Below, piece by piece: positions 1 to 11,038 of a DNA stretch of 64,000 nt. The DNA lies in NCBI RefSeq assembly GCF_017255185.1, contig NZ_JAFKCZ010000013.1:1-64000 (forward strand), in the 5' to 3' direction. A program made the translations under genes and the position numbers. Under the pieces are notes generated by a model that had not been told where the DNA came from, searched no databases, and saw nothing but the letters and a program-made list of their open reading frames with translations. The first letter of the stretch is position 1, and each line of letters begins with the position of its first letter. The DNA is from Parahaliea mediterranea (GTDB taxonomy: Bacteria > Pseudomonadota > Gammaproteobacteria > Pseudomonadales > Halieaceae).

Positions 1-216
1 AAGCGAATCTGTTCTCGAAGAAAGACCTGATGACGTTGATCAGGCCTTTTCCACCCGAGCAGCCGGGGAGCCCTCCGCAGCTGGCGCTATGGGCGTGAAA
101 AAATGTGGGACAGCAGTGGTATCCGGCCCTGTTTTCCAAGTATTGCTATTCTGTAATGCAACCTTTGCCGGACTGCACGGTCGGTTTGGTACACTTTTTT
201 TCCGTTCCTAGGGGGA
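1..216. other. Gene-free left edge and leader of the efflux operon
   Basis: I see no complete gene here. A minus-strand frame leaving the window at base 1 reads LINVIRSFFENRFA and could be the N-terminus of a divergent gene, but it has only a CTG near 43 as a start and no clear ribosome binding site, so I do not call it. The last 100 bases are AT-richer than their surroundings and probably hold the promoter of the efflux operon, but no -35/-10 pair stands out. Confidence 0.35.
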
Positions 217-1371
217 ATGCCTGTGAGACTCCGAATTCTGGCCCTGGCGGCCGCGCTACTGTTGGTGGCGGGCTGCAGCGAGGAGGTCGCGACACCGCCC
301 GTGGTGCAGGTGGTGGTCAGCGATGTTATCGCCAGGCCCTACCAGCCGAAATCCACCTACGTGGGGCGCCTGCAGGCCCGTGACGACGTGGCCATCCAGG
401 CCAAGGTCACCGGTTACCTGGCCTCCCGTGAGTTTCGCGAGGGCGAGTTCGTGGAGGCCGGCGAAGTCCTCTACACCATCGACGATTCGGAATACGTGGC
501 GGCCCTGGCCCGGGCCAAGGCGCAGCTGGCCTCGGCCACGGCGGCCCAGGCCAACGCCGAGCGCAATCACCGCCGCGGCAAGGAGCTGCTGCCCAAGGGG
601 GCGATTTCCCAGGCGGAAATGGACGACCTGCTCGCCGCCAAGCTCGACGCCGACGCCCAGATCGAATCCGGGCGGGCCCAGGTCACCAGCGCCGAGGTCA
701 ACCTCAGCTACACGGTGATCAAGGCGCCGATCAGCGGCCGCATCGGCCGCAGCAGCGCCAGCCCGGGCGACCTGGTGGGGCCCAACACCGGCAACCTCAC
801 CACCCTGGTCAGCATCGACCCCATCGAGGCGCTGTTCCAGATCAGCGAGGCCACCTACGTGTCCACCGTGGGCGAACACATGGGCGGCGATCTCACGCCG
901 GAGTCCCTGCGCAGCATCCGCGTGACCCTGGAGCTGGCCGACAACATGGTCTACCCCGAAACCGGCCGCATCGATTACTTCTCCAACCGCATCGACACCA
1001 CCACCGGCACCATGGAGGCGCGGGCGGAAATCCCCAACCCCTCGGCCATTCTGGTGCCGGGGCAGTACGTGCGGGTGATCCTGCAGGACACCAATCCCCT
1101 GCGGGGCCTGTTCATGCCCCAGGCGGCGATCCAGGCCGACCAGCAGGGGCCCTTCGTCCTGGTGGTCAACGACAGCGGCGTGGTGGAGCGGCGCAATGTG
1201 GGCCTGGGCGACCGTTTCGGCCAGCACATCCTGGTGCGCCGCGGCGTGGAGGAGGGCGAGTCGGTCATCGTCCGCGGCCTGCAACAGGTGCGCCCGGGCA
1301 TGCCGGTGGAGGTGAAGGTGCTGCCCGAGACGGGCGCCGGCGACATTCCCGGCGCGATCGTCGAGAGCTGA
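217..1371 (+). CDS. RND efflux periplasmic adaptor (AcrA/MexA family lipoprotein)
   Basis: Membrane fusion protein that bridges the inner-membrane RND pump and an outer-membrane channel. The N-terminus has a basic start, a hydrophobic stretch and a lipobox LVAGC with Cys20, so it should be a lipoprotein facing the periplasm. A barrel-sandwich/lipoyl-like half (PKSTYVGRLQARDDVAI), a coiled-coil hairpin of about residues 95-150 rich in Ala/Gln/Glu, the return lipoyl half (IKAPISGRIGR) and C-terminal beta-barrel segments follow in family order; 384 residues is normal. ATG 217 sits very close to the AGGGGGA box, and GTG at 223 is a better-spaced alternative. The permease begins 11 bases downstream. 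No outer-membrane channel gene is adjacent, so a TolC homologue elsewhere is presumably shared. Substrates cannot be told from sequence. Confidence 0.93.
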   Translation: MPVRLRILALAAALLLVAGCSEEVATPPVVQVVVSDVIARPYQPKSTYVGRLQARDDVAIQAKVTGYLASREFREGEFVEAGEVLYTIDDSEYVAALARAKAQLASATAAQANAERNHRRGKELLPKGAISQAEMDDLLAAKLDADAQIESGRAQVTSAEVNLSYTVIKAPISGRIGRSSASPGDLVGPNTGNLTTLVSIDPIEALFQISEATYVSTVGEHMGGDLTPESLRSIRVTLELADNMVYPETGRIDYFSNRIDTTTGTMEARAEIPNPSAILVPGQYVRVILQDTNPLRGLFMPQAAIQADQQGPFVLVVNDSGVVERRNVGLGDRFGQHILVRRGVEEGESVIVRGLQQVRPGMPVEVKVLPETGAGDIPGAIVES

Positions 1372-1382
1372 GGGGGTAGCGC

Positions 1383-4300
1383 GTGTTCAGTGCATTTTTT
1401 ATTCGCCGGCCCAAGTTCGCGCTGGTCCTGGCCATTGTGATGACCCTGGTGGGGGGCATCGCCATCTCCGCCCTCCCGATCACCGAGTACCCGGCCATCT
1501 CGCCGCCCAATATCGTGGTCAGCGCCAACTATCCCGGCGCCTCGGCCGAGGTGGTGGAGGCCACCGTGGGCACGCCGATCGAGAACGCGGTCAACGGCGT
1601 GGAGGACATGATCTACATGTCGTCCAAGAGTGCCAACGACGGCAGTTACCGCCTGACCGTGACCTTCGCCGTGGGCACCGACGCCGACATGGCGCTGGTG
1701 CGGGTGCAGAACCGGGCCAAGCTAGCCGAGCCGGCGCTGCCCCAGGAGGTGACGGCCACCGGCCTCAGCGTCGACGAGCGCTCGCCGGACATCCTCAAGA
1801 TCATCAGCTTCATGTCGCCGGACGAGTCGCTGGATTACAAGTTCATCTCCAATTACGTCAAGATCAACGTACAGGCCGCGCTGGCGCGCCTGGAGGGCAT
1901 CTCCTCCGCCGACATCCTCGGCGAGGCGGATTACTCCATGCGCCTGTGGCTGGACCCGGACCATATGGCCAAGCTGGGCCTGTCGGTGACCGATGTCACC
2001 GCCGCCCTGCGCGAGCAGAACGTGCAGGTGGCGGCGGGCAAGGTCGGCGCGCCGCCCTTTGAGGGGCCCCTGCAGGCGGAGTTCACCCTGCAGACCAAGG
2101 GGCGCCTGAACGATGTGGAGGAGTTCGAGCGCATTGTGCTGCGGGCGCGGGAGGACGGCTCGGCGGTCTACCTGCGCGACGTGGCGCGGGTGGAACTGGG
2201 CCAAGCGGGTTACAACTTCTTCGGCGAAGTGGACGGCACCCCGGCGGTCAACGTGGCGCTCTACCAGATGGCCGACGCCAACGCCCTGGCGGCGGGTGAG
2301 GCGGTGGACGCGCTGGTGGCCGAGCTGGCGCAGAGTTTCCCCGAGGGCCTGGACTACAAGATCGGCTACGACACCACCCGCTATGTCTCCACCGCGGTGT
2401 CCCAGGTGGTGCAGTCGCTGTTCGCGGCGGTGGCCCTGGTGGTGCTGGTGACCTTTATCTTCCTCGGTAGCTGGCGCAGCACCCTGGTGCCCACCGTGGC
2501 TATCCCGGTGTCGCTGGTGGCGACCTTCGCGGTGCTGCTGGCGCTGGGCATGTCGATCAACACGGTGACCCTGTTCGGCCTGATCCTGGCCATTGGCATC
2601 GTGGTGGACGACGCCATCCTGGTGATCGAGAACTGCGACCGCCACCTGCGCGAGGAGCCCGGAATATCGCCGGTGGACGCCGCGCTGGTCACCATGCGCG
2701 AAGTCGGCGGCGCGGTGATCGCCACCACCCTGGTGCTGCTCGCGGTGTTCGTGCCGGTGACTTTCCTGCCCGGCATTACCGGCGAGATGTACCGGCAGTT
2801 CGCGGTTACCATCTGCGTGGCGGTGGTGTTTTCCTCGATCAACGCGCTCACCCTCAGCCCGGCGCTCTGCGCGCTGCTGCTGAAACCGGGCCAGCCGCAG
2901 GAGGCGCGCTGGTACCGCGGTTTTCTCGCCGGCTTCGGCAAGCTCACCGGGGGCTACGATGCCGGCGTGCAGTGGGTGCTGCGGCGCCTGCTGGTGGTGG
3001 CCGCCATCTTCGGCTTGTGGATGGGGGGGCTGGCCCTGGGCATGATCAAGGTGCCCACTGCCTTCGTGCCCGCCGAGGACAAGGGCGCGCTGCTGGTGAA
3101 TGTGCAGCTGCCGGACGCATCGTCCCTCAACCGCACCCGGGACGTGATGGACAAGGTCCGGGAGCTGATCGCCGCGGACCCGGCGGTGGAGAGCGTGACC
3201 GCGGTGACCGGTTTCTCGGTGCTCACCGGCGCGCTGTCGAGCAACGGCGGCACCCTGTTCGTGGTGCTCAATCACTGGGATCAGCGCCCGGAGAGCAAGG
3301 ACAGCGTGTTTAGCGTCACCCGGCGCATCAACGCCGGGGCCTTTGCCGCGATCCCCGAGGCCCAGATCATCGCCATCGCGCCGCCGGCGGTGCCGGGCAT
3401 GGGCGCGGTGGGCGGCCTCGAGGTGATGGTGCAGGACACGCTGGCGCGCTCGCCGGCGGAGCTGGCCAGCGTGCTCAACAATTTCGTGGTGGAGGCCAAC
3501 CAGCACCCGGCGCTGCAGAGCGTGTTCAGCACCTACCGCGCCAACGTGCCGCAGTTCTTCGTCGATGTGGACCGCATCAAGGCCAAGAACCTCGGCGTGC
3601 CCCTGAGCGAGATCTTCACCACGCTGCAGGCGCAGATGGGTTCGCTGTACGTCAACGACTTCAACATGTTCGGCCAGACCTACCGGGTGATCATGCAGGC
3701 CGAGGCGGAGTACCGCTCCGACCTCAACGACCTCGATCACTTCTACGTGAAGTCGAGCCAGGGCAATATGGTGCCCCTGTCGACCCTGGTGACCACGCGG
3801 CCAATCCTCGGCCCGGATGTGAGCTCGCGCTACAACATGTTCCGCGCGGCTTCGGTCAGCGGTGGACCGGCCCCCGGCTATAGTACCGGCGAGGCGATGC
3901 GGGCCATGGAGTCCGTGGCCGCGGACGTCCTGCCCCCCGGCTACCGCATTGAGTGGACCGGCATGGCCTACCAGGAGCTGCAGGCCGGGCAGACCGCGTC
4001 CATTGCCTTCGCCCTCGCGCTGGTCTTCGTCTACCTGTTCCTGGTGGCCCAGTACGAGAGCTGGTCGATCCCCGCGGCCATTATCCTGGTGGTGCCCATG
4101 GCCATCGGCGGCGCTATCGCGGCGCTGTTGCTGACCAACCACGCCCTCAACCTCTACGCCCAGATCGGGCTGGTGTTGCTGATCGGCATGGCGGCCAAGA
4201 ACGCCATCCTGATCGTGGAGTTCGCCCGCCACCGGCGCGAGCAGGAGGGCGAGGCCATCCTGGTGGCGGCGCGCACCGCCGGCCGGCTGCGCTTCCGCGC

Positions 4301-4544
4301 GGTGTGCATGACCGCCATCTCCTTCATCCTCGGCATCCTGCCGCTGGTGTTCGCCACCGGCGCCGGTTCCGCGGGCCAGCGTTCCCTGGGCATCACCGTG
4401 TTTGGCGGCATGCTGGCGGCCTTGCTGGTGGGCACCTTCTTCATCCCCGGCTTCTACGCCATCGTCCAGGGCACGCGGGAGCGGGTGAAGGCGAAGCTGG
4501 GCATGGCGGGGCCGGAGCGGGTGACCGAGCAGGCGGCCGAGTAA
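1383..4544 (+). CDS. RND multidrug efflux permease (AcrB/MexF, HAE-1 family)
   Basis: Proton-driven inner-membrane export pump, partner of the adaptor immediately upstream. Length of 1053 residues matches the HAE-1 family. The N-terminus [21 protein letters not shown] is typical, and two large periplasmic loops separate two sets of six membrane helices. The TM4 proton-relay pair is present in [14 protein letters not shown]. The second half carries the matching [17 protein letters not shown]. The ATG is 11 bases after the adaptor stop, so the two are surely cotranscribed. A strong hairpin terminator follows 12 bases after the stop. No local TetR or MarR regulator is visible, so control of this pump is unknown. 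Drug versus solvent or bile-type substrate specificity cannot be read from the sequence. Confidence 0.96.
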   Translation: MFSAFFIRRPKFALVLAIVMTLVGGIAISALPITEYPAISPPNIVVSANYPGASAEVVEATVGTPIENAVNGVEDMIYMSSKSANDGSYRLTVTFAVGTDADMALVRVQNRAKLAEPALPQEVTATGLSVDERSPDILKIISFMSPDESLDYKFISNYVKINVQAALARLEGISSADILGEADYSMRLWLDPDHMAKLGLSVTDVTAALREQNVQVAAGKVGAPPFEGPLQAEFTLQTKGRLNDVEEFERIVLRAREDGSAVYLRDVARVELGQAGYNFFGEVDGTPAVNVALYQMADANALAAGEAVDALVAELAQSFPEGLDYKIGYDTTRYVSTAVSQVVQSLFAAVALVVLVTFIFLGSWRSTLVPTVAIPVSLVATFAVLLALGMSINTVTLFGLILAIGIVVDDAILVIENCDRHLREEPGISPVDAALVTMREVGGAVIATTLVLLAVFVPVTFLPGITGEMYRQFAVTICVAVVFSSINALTLSPALCALLLKPGQPQEARWYRGFLAGFGKLTGGYDAGVQWVLRRLLVVAAIFGLWMGGLALGMIKVPTAFVPAEDKGALLVNVQLPDASSLNRTRDVMDKVRELIAADPAVESVTAVTGFSVLTGALSSNGGTLFVVLNHWDQRPESKDSVFSVTRRINAGAFAAIPEAQIIAIAPPAVPGMGAVGGLEVMVQDTLARSPAELASVLNNFVVEANQHPALQSVFSTYRANVPQFFVDVDRIKAKNLGVPLSEIFTTLQAQMGSLYVNDFNMFGQTYRVIMQAEAEYRSDLNDLDHFYVKSSQGNMVPLSTLVTTRPILGPDVSSRYNMFRAASVSGGPAPGYSTGEAMRAMESVAADVLPPGYRIEWTGMAYQELQAGQTASIAFALALVFVYLFLVAQYESWSIPAAIILVVPMAIGGAIAALLLTNHALNLYAQIGLVLLIGMAAKNAILIVEFARHRREQEGEAILVAARTAGRLRFRAVCMTAISFILGILPLVFATGAGSAGQRSLGITVFGGMLAALLVGTFFIPGFYAIVQGTRERVKAKLGMAGPERVTEQAAE

Positions 4545-4555
4545 GCCCACCCCCC

Positions 4556-4611
4556 AAAAAGGGGTCAGAGCCCTTTATGACTTTTCAACAAAGGGCTCTG
4601 ACCCCTTTTTT
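4556..4611. terminator. Palindromic terminator after the RND operon (GGGGTCAGAGCCC hairpin)
   Basis: A long inverted repeat has left arm AAAAAGGGGTCAGAGCCCTT and right arm AAGGGCTCTGACCCCTTTTT, each beginning or ending in an A or T run, so it can terminate transcription in both directions. A second partial right arm (GGACCCCTTTTTTCGGTGGG) follows. It lies between the convergent efflux permease and the amidohydrolase. The GGGGTCAGAGCCC core resembles palindromes dispersed in many gammaproteobacterial genomes, so it may also be a mobile repeat unit. Confidence 0.8.
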
Positions 4612-4649
4612 CGGACCCCTTTTTTCGGTGGGTGATTGCACGTGCGGTT

Positions 4650-4750
4650 GGTCGAATGAATTCGACCCTACATGGTGTGGAGGTATCCCCCTGTAGGGTC
4701 GAATTCATTCGACCGGGGACCCAGTCCCACCCTGTCGAATTCATGCGACC
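4650..4750. repeat. Intergenic near-palindrome family GGTCGAATGAATTCGACC, inverted pair plus a third copy
   Basis: Copy 1 is GGTCGAATGAATTCGACC at 4650-4667 followed by CTACA. Copy 2 at 4692-4714 is its exact reverse complement including the TGTAG flank. A degenerate third copy, GTCGAATTCATGCGACC, is at 4734-4750. The first two form an inverted pair around a short spacer (4673-4691). The same family recurs at 39418-39573, so it is a dispersed repeat and not part of a gene. Confidence 0.85.
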
Positions 4751-4769
4751 ACGTCCCCCGTGCCCACTC

Positions 4770-5816
4770 TTAATCCGCGCTGACACCACTCCCCGGCAAC
4801 AGGCCCAGGAAATTATCCCGCGCCACCTGGCGCGCGACCGGTGCCGGCAATGCCTTGAGGAAGGGCTCGAAAGCCCGCATTTTCTCCCCCTGCTTCTGGT
4901 ACTTGCCCAGCGCGTCGGAGCCGATCACAAAGCGCTCCGGGTAGCGCTCCACCAGCGCGACCCAGTCCGGGTCGGGGCGGTCGTCATCGTCCAGCAGGTA
5001 GGGGCGCAGCACGGTCCAGGACAGGTCCACGTAGAGGTTGTCGTGCGCCGCCAGCAGGCGGCTCAGCTCGGGCAACAGGAAGTCCATCTTGCCCTGGAAG
5101 CGGTGCAGGGTCTTGCTGGTGCCGGCGTGGGCCCAGATCACATTCACCGCGCGGTATTTGGCCAGGGCGTCCTCCAGTTCCCCCACGTACAGCGGGTTGC
5201 GCTCGCGCTTGGAGGTGATGTTGCTGTGCAGCAGCACCGGCAGGCCGTGGCGCCCGGCGAAGGCGTAGACCCGGTACATGGCCTCGCTGTTGGCGCGCGG
5301 GGTTTCGCCCTCGGTGAGGGCGGTGAGGTCGTCGTGGCGGGTGATCACCTCGCCGATGCCCTGCCACAGGCCCGGGTACAGGGCGACCATGCGTTCCAGG
5401 TGCAGGTCGGCGTTCTTGTCGGTGGGGTTGAAGCCGCACAGGAAGGGGCGCAGGCGGGCGCGTTGCGCCGGCGCCAGGGCCTCCAGCGCCTCGGCGAGGT
5501 AGGCGTCGGTGGCGCTGAACCAGTAGGTGGCGGCGTCATCCCCGGCGTAGGTGTCGGGGCGCTTGGGTTCGTCCTCCTGCCACTTCTTCATCAGCGCCAT
5601 GCCCGAGACCATGCTGTCGCCGATACCGGCGGCGTCCATCGCCTCCAGCAGCTGCGGCAGGGGTGCGCCCTGCTGGAAGAAGTCCACCGCGTGCAGGTGG
5701 GCGTCACTGTAGCGGAAGTCGTTATCTCCGGCGATGCTGGCGGCGGATACGGCCAGGGCGAGCGCAAGGGCGGCCCGGCGGCGTAGTGGCAATGGGGAGA
5801 GGCGCTGCGGCGGCAC
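4770..5816 (-). CDS. Exported amidohydrolase family 2 protein
   Basis: Predicted metal-dependent hydrolase or decarboxylase of the amidohydrolase_2 (TIM-barrel) family. Right after the signal peptide it has the metal-binding H-x-H in SDAHLHAVDFF. Later come an HSN segment (VLLHSNI), an HAG segment (IWAHAGTSKT) and the late catalytic-type Asp in FVIGSDALGKY. I chose the GTG at 5816 because it directly precedes a basic and hydrophobic leader (RRRAALALALAVSAASIA) and has AAGGG upstream; the frame stays open further back, but only as the antisense of the neighbouring antiporter gene. This gives about 348 residues. The gene is minus strand and ends just short of the repeat region. Substrate is not known. 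Confidence 0.8.
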   Translation of the reverse strand: MPPQRLSPLPLRRRAALALALAVSAASIAGDNDFRYSDAHLHAVDFFQQGAPLPQLLEAMDAAGIGDSMVSGMALMKKWQEDEPKRPDTYAGDDAATYWFSATDAYLAEALEALAPAQRARLRPFLCGFNPTDKNADLHLERMVALYPGLWQGIGEVITRHDDLTALTEGETPRANSEAMYRVYAFAGRHGLPVLLHSNITSKRERNPLYVGELEDALAKYRAVNVIWAHAGTSKTLHRFQGKMDFLLPELSRLLAAHDNLYVDLSWTVLRPYLLDDDDRPDPDWVALVERYPERFVIGSDALGKYQKQGEKMRAFEPFLKALPAPVARQVARDNFLGLLPGSGVSAD

Positions 5817-5893
5817 GGCTACGGTATCCCTTCGGGTGATTACGGATGGCCGCGCCAGTGTAGCAGCGCCACCGCCGGTGTTCACCGGGCCGC

Positions 5894-7618
5894 TCAATGC
5901 GCGTGTAACTTGAGCCCCAGCTGCAGCACTTTGCCCTGCGCCATCTTCTTGACCACCAGTTCGAGGCTGTCGAGACGCAGGCGGTCGCCGACCACCGGCA
6001 GGTGGTGCACCCGTTTGCGCATCACGCTGTCCAGGTCGAGGCCGCGCAATTCCTCGGGGATGCGAACGCCATAGGCGGCGCCCACGTCGTCGATCAGGGC
6101 CTCGGAGCGCAGTGTAAAGGGGCCGAAGAAGTCGTGGGCCAGCAGGTGGGTGGGGGTGGGCAGGGCGGAAAACAGGTCCGGCAGTTCGCGCGTTTCGTGC
6201 GCCGGGGTGAGCAGGACTAGGTAGTCCCCCGGGCGCAGGTTGAGATCGGGGGCCGGCGGCAGGGCCTCGCCTTCGCGTATCACACCCACCACGCGCACCG
6301 CCTCGGGGAGCGGCAGGCGATCCAGGCGGTAGGCGTCCGCGGGGCTGCCCGGGTAGATGTGGTAGGCCAGCAATTCCCGTCCATCCTCGCCGGGCAGCGC
6401 CACTCCCAGGTGTTCGCGATCCTCGGCGTGGGGCGGCACGTCGAGGCCCAGGCGCCGGGCCAGGGGCGCGATGGTCCAGCCCTGCAGGCACAGCGACAGC
6501 AGCACCACGAAGAAGGTCACCTCGAAATAGGTGTCGCTGTACTCCAGTCCCGACAGGTAGGGAAACAGGGCGAGGATAATCGGCACCGCGCCCTTGAGCC
6601 CCACCCAGCTGATAAACACCTGCTCGCGCAGCGGAAAGCGGAAGGGCAGCAGGCACAGCAGCACCGCCGCGGGCCGGGCCACGAGCATCAGCACCGCGGC
6701 GATCACCAGCCCCGGGTAGATGATATCCACCAGGTTAGAGGGGGTGACCAGCAGTCCCAGCAGCAGGAACATGCCGATCTGGCTCAGCCAGGCGAGGCCG
6801 TCCATCAGCCAGCGGATATCGTGCAGGTAGTTCAGCGGGCGGTTGCCCAGCAGCAGCCCGATCAGGTAGATGGCCAGAAAGCCGGAGCCGCCCCACAGGT
6901 TGCTGAGGCCGAAGATCGACAGCCCGAAAGTCACCGCCAGCAGGGGGTACAGCACCCGCGGCAGGGTCAGGCGGTTGAGCAGTTGCAGCAGGACCCAGCC
7001 GCCGCCCAGGCCGAGCGCCGCGCCCAGGCCCATCTGCTGGAAAAACTCGGCGAACAGGGCCACGCCGATGCCGTCCTGCCCCGCGCTCAACAGCGACAGC
7101 AGGGACACGGTGAGGAAAATGGCCATCGGGTCGTTGGTGCCCGACTCGATCTCCAGGGTGGCGCCGCTGCGCTGTTTGAGCTGCAGGCCGGCGGCGTGCA
7201 ACAGGCCGAACACCGCCGCGGCGTCGGTGCTGCCGACAATGGCGCCGAGCAACAGGCCGTTGAGCAGCGGCCAGTCCAGCACCCAGCAGGCGACCACGCC
7301 CACCAGGGCGCCGGTGATGGCGACGCCGAGGGTGGACAGCACCAGCGCCGGCCGCAGCCCGACGCGGAAACTGCTGACATGTGTGCGCAGGCCGCCGTCC
7401 AGCAGGATAACCGCCAGCGCGATATTGCCCACCAGGAAGGCGGTGCTCACGTCGTCGAAGCGGATGCCGCCCGGGCCGTCCTCCCCCGCCAGCATGCCCA
7501 CCACCAGGAACAGCAGCAGCGAGGGCGCGCCGAGCCGCTGGGACAGCCCGGTGATGCCAATGCTGACCAGGCCCAGGAAGGCGCAGATCAGGATGAGCTG
7601 GTAGCTGGCGTCGATCAC
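5894..7618 (-). CDS. cvrA: K+/H+ antiporter, CvrA/NhaP2 type (CPA1 family)
   Basis: Inner-membrane cation/proton antiporter of 574 residues. The first two thirds are about a dozen hydrophobic segments with the CPA1 motifs LLFLVVGMLAGEDGPGG, LDGGLRTH and GSTDAAAVFGLL, the last containing the ion-binding Asp region. The C-terminal third is soluble and looks like a TrkA-C-like plus CorC/HlyC-like regulatory part (residues about 400-570), as in NhaP2. It starts 10 bases after the rep stop on the same strand, so it may be read from the rep promoter. Expected role is cytoplasmic K+ and pH homeostasis. The family assignment is firm; the exact ion is inferred from the closest known architecture. Confidence 0.88.
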   Translation of the reverse strand: MIDASYQLILICAFLGLVSIGITGLSQRLGAPSLLLFLVVGMLAGEDGPGGIRFDDVSTAFLVGNIALAVILLDGGLRTHVSSFRVGLRPALVLSTLGVAITGALVGVVACWVLDWPLLNGLLLGAIVGSTDAAAVFGLLHAAGLQLKQRSGATLEIESGTNDPMAIFLTVSLLSLLSAGQDGIGVALFAEFFQQMGLGAALGLGGGWVLLQLLNRLTLPRVLYPLLAVTFGLSIFGLSNLWGGSGFLAIYLIGLLLGNRPLNYLHDIRWLMDGLAWLSQIGMFLLLGLLVTPSNLVDIIYPGLVIAAVLMLVARPAAVLLCLLPFRFPLREQVFISWVGLKGAVPIILALFPYLSGLEYSDTYFEVTFFVVLLSLCLQGWTIAPLARRLGLDVPPHAEDREHLGVALPGEDGRELLAYHIYPGSPADAYRLDRLPLPEAVRVVGVIREGEALPPAPDLNLRPGDYLVLLTPAHETRELPDLFSALPTPTHLLAHDFFGPFTLRSEALIDDVGAAYGVRIPEELRGLDLDSVMRKRVHHLPVVGDRLRLDSLELVVKKMAQGKVLQLGLKLHAH

Positions 7619-7628
7619 GGTTTGTGGA

Positions 7629-9626
7629 TTAGGCGAACAGGGACTTGAGCCCCGCCAGGGTTTCCGCCGCCCGCTCCTCGTTGGCCTGCTCCGAGGGCTC
7701 GCCGCCGCCCTGCCACTGCAGGTCGTCCGGGGGCAGCTCGGCGAGGAAGCGGCTGGGCTCGCAGGGAATGGTCTCGCCGAACTGGCGCCGCGTGGACGCC
7801 AGGGTCATGGCCAGGGTCTCCCGGGCGCGGGTGATGCCGACGTAGGCCAGGCGGCGCTCCTCGGCGATATTGTCCTCTTCCACGCTCACCCGGTGGGGCA
7901 AAAAGCCCTCCTCCATGCCAACGATGAACACGTGGGGGAACTCCAGGCCCTTGGAGGCGTGCAGGGTCATCAGCTGCACGCAGTCGGGGCCGGCCTCCTC
8001 CTCGTCCTGCTGCTCCAGCAAATCGCGCAGGATCAGGCGGTTGATGGCCTCGTCGAGTTCCAGCTCCTCGTCGCGCATCAGGCGGTCGACGCTGTCCACC
8101 AGAAAGTGCACGTTGCCCATGCGCCGCTCGGCCACCCCCTCGCTGGAGCTGAGCTGCAGCAGCCAGTCCTCGTAGTTGATATCGCGGATCAGCTGGCGCA
8201 CGCCGTCGGCGCCGGGCTTGCTGGCGCTCAGGCGGCGCATCTGCTCCAGCCAGTGCTGGAATTCCCGCAGGCGCTTGAGGCTGGCCTCGGGCATCACGCC
8301 CTCGCCGATGCGCTCGCAGGCGCCGCTCAGGCTCAGCTGGTGCTCGTTGGCGAACTCGCCCAGCGCTTCCAGGGTACTGGCGCCGAGCTTGCGCCGGGGC
8401 ACGTTGGCGATGCGCAGGAAGGCGTTGTCGTCGTCGGCGTTCACCAGCAGGCGCAGGTAGGCCATGATGTCCTTGACCTCGTTGCGGGCGAAGAAGGAGG
8501 TGCCGCCGCTCAGGTGGTAGGGCACCTGGGCCTGCTGCAGGGCCAGCTCGATCAGCCGCGACTGGTGGTTGCCGCGGTAGAGGATGGCGTAGTCGCCGAA
8601 GCGGGTGCGCTTGCGCAGTTTGTGGTCCTGGATCTCCGCCACCACCTGCTCCGCCTCGGCGCGCTCGTCGGCGCAGCGGATCACCCGCAGCGGCTCGCCG
8701 TAGCCCAGCTCGCTCCACAACTGCTTGTCGAACACGTGCTCGTTGTTGGCGATCAGGGTGTTGGCGGCCTTGAGGATGCGCGAGGTGGAGCGGTAGTTCT
8801 GCTCCAGCTTGACCAGCTTCAGGCCCGGGAAATCCTCCTGCAGCAGCGCCAGGTTCTCCGGCTTGGCGCCGCGCCAGGCGTAGATCGACTGGTCGTCGTC
8901 GCCGACCACGGTGAGGCCGCCGCGCAGGCCCACCAGCTGGCGCACCAGCAGGTACTGGCTGGAGTTGGTGTCCTGGTACTCATCCACCAGCAGGTAGTGC
9001 AGGCGGTTCTGCCATTTCTCCAGCACCTCCGGGTGGTGTTCAAAGAGAATGGTGGGCAGCAGGATCAGGTCGTCAAAATCCAGCGCGTTGTAGGCCCGCA
9101 GGGCCTTCTGGTAGCGCAGGTAGGCCTGGGCGCAGAGCAGGTCCGCCGGCGAGCCGCCCATGGCCACGGCCTGTTCCGGCAGCACCCGGTCGTTCTTCCA
9201 GTTGGAAATGCGCTGCTGGATCACCCCCGCCTGGTCGCCCTCGGCGCCGTGTTCCTGGATCAGCAGGTCCTTGATCAGGTTCTTGCTGTCCTCCGAGTCG
9301 AAGATGGAGAAGCCGTTTTTGAGGCCCAGGTGCTTGCGCTCGAGGCGGATGACCTGTAGCCCCAGCTGGTGGAAGGTGCTCACCGTGAGGCCCTTGGCCT
9401 TGCTGCCCCCCAGTATCTTGCCCACCCGCTCTTTCATCTCCCGGGCCGCCTTGTTGGTAAAGGTCACCGCGGCGATGCGCTTGGCCTCAATGCCGCACTG
9501 CTCCACCAGGTAGGCGATCTTGCGGGTGATCACGCTGGTCTTGCCGCTGCCGGCGCCAGCCAGCACCAGCAAGGGGCCGTCGATATAGCGCACGGCTTCG
9601 CGTTGGCGGGGGTTGAGTTGGGTCAC
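7629..9626 (-). CDS. rep: ATP-dependent DNA helicase Rep (UvrD/Rep superfamily 1)
   Basis: 3'-5' DNA helicase that helps forks pass protein roadblocks. The N-terminus LNPRQREAVRYIDGP and the Walker A VLAGAGSGKTSVITRKI are classic. TFTNKAAREMKERV, the DEYQDTNSSQY motif II, GDDDQSIYAWRGA motif III and LEQNYRSTSRIL follow in order, and the C-terminal motifs LMTLHASKGLEFPHVF and RRLAYVGITRAR are present. Length of 665 residues is normal for Rep, shorter than UvrD, and the MTQLNPRQREAVRY start favours Rep over UvrD. It is transcribed away from the beta-oxidation pair; the antiporter follows 10 bases downstream. Confidence 0.95.
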   Translation of the reverse strand: MTQLNPRQREAVRYIDGPLLVLAGAGSGKTSVITRKIAYLVEQCGIEAKRIAAVTFTNKAAREMKERVGKILGGSKAKGLTVSTFHQLGLQVIRLERKHLGLKNGFSIFDSEDSKNLIKDLLIQEHGAEGDQAGVIQQRISNWKNDRVLPEQAVAMGGSPADLLCAQAYLRYQKALRAYNALDFDDLILLPTILFEHHPEVLEKWQNRLHYLLVDEYQDTNSSQYLLVRQLVGLRGGLTVVGDDDQSIYAWRGAKPENLALLQEDFPGLKLVKLEQNYRSTSRILKAANTLIANNEHVFDKQLWSELGYGEPLRVIRCADERAEAEQVVAEIQDHKLRKRTRFGDYAILYRGNHQSRLIELALQQAQVPYHLSGGTSFFARNEVKDIMAYLRLLVNADDDNAFLRIANVPRRKLGASTLEALGEFANEHQLSLSGACERIGEGVMPEASLKRLREFQHWLEQMRRLSASKPGADGVRQLIRDINYEDWLLQLSSSEGVAERRMGNVHFLVDSVDRLMRDEELELDEAINRLILRDLLEQQDEEEAGPDCVQLMTLHASKGLEFPHVFIVGMEEGFLPHRVSVEEDNIAEERRLAYVGITRARETLAMTLASTRRQFGETIPCEPSRFLAELPPDDLQWQGGGEPSEQANEERAAETLAGLKSLFA

Positions 9627-9824
9627 GCGGGATACTTCGGCCAGGATAAAAAAGAGGCGCCAGTGTAGCAGGAATTCCGGTGTCGGTTTCAGGCTGGCTG
9701 AAGGTTTAAGTCAACGCCAACTGACCTCTGCGGCTATGGTCCCGTGGCGCGAGTTTCGGTGAACTTGTTCCCCTCTGTAAAGCGGGCCGCGCGAGGTTCC
9801 GCGCCGGCATATTCGAGGAGAACT

Positions 9825-11027
<1,203 letters not shown>

Positions 11028-11038
11028 GGGAGACAACG

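Noticed and set aside
1-43. Minus-strand reading frame LINVIRSFFENRFA leaving the left edge
   Set aside because: It could be the start of a divergent gene, but only a CTG is available as start, no ribosome site is convincing and 14 residues are too few to recognise a family.
1722-4550. Very long open frame antisense to the RND permease
   Set aside because: His/Gln-rich composition, no family motif and complete overlap with a well-supported gene; this is a usual effect of high GC on the opposite strand.
5817-6656. N-terminal extension of the amidohydrolase frame into the antiporter gene
   Set aside because: The extension is Arg/Pro/Gly-rich antisense of the antiporter, and a good GTG start with a signal peptide exists at 5816.
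9705-9713. TTTAAGTCA as a third operator of the island
   Set aside because: It overlaps a TTGACT box that suits the divergent rep promoter and is not palindromic, so the match is probably chance.
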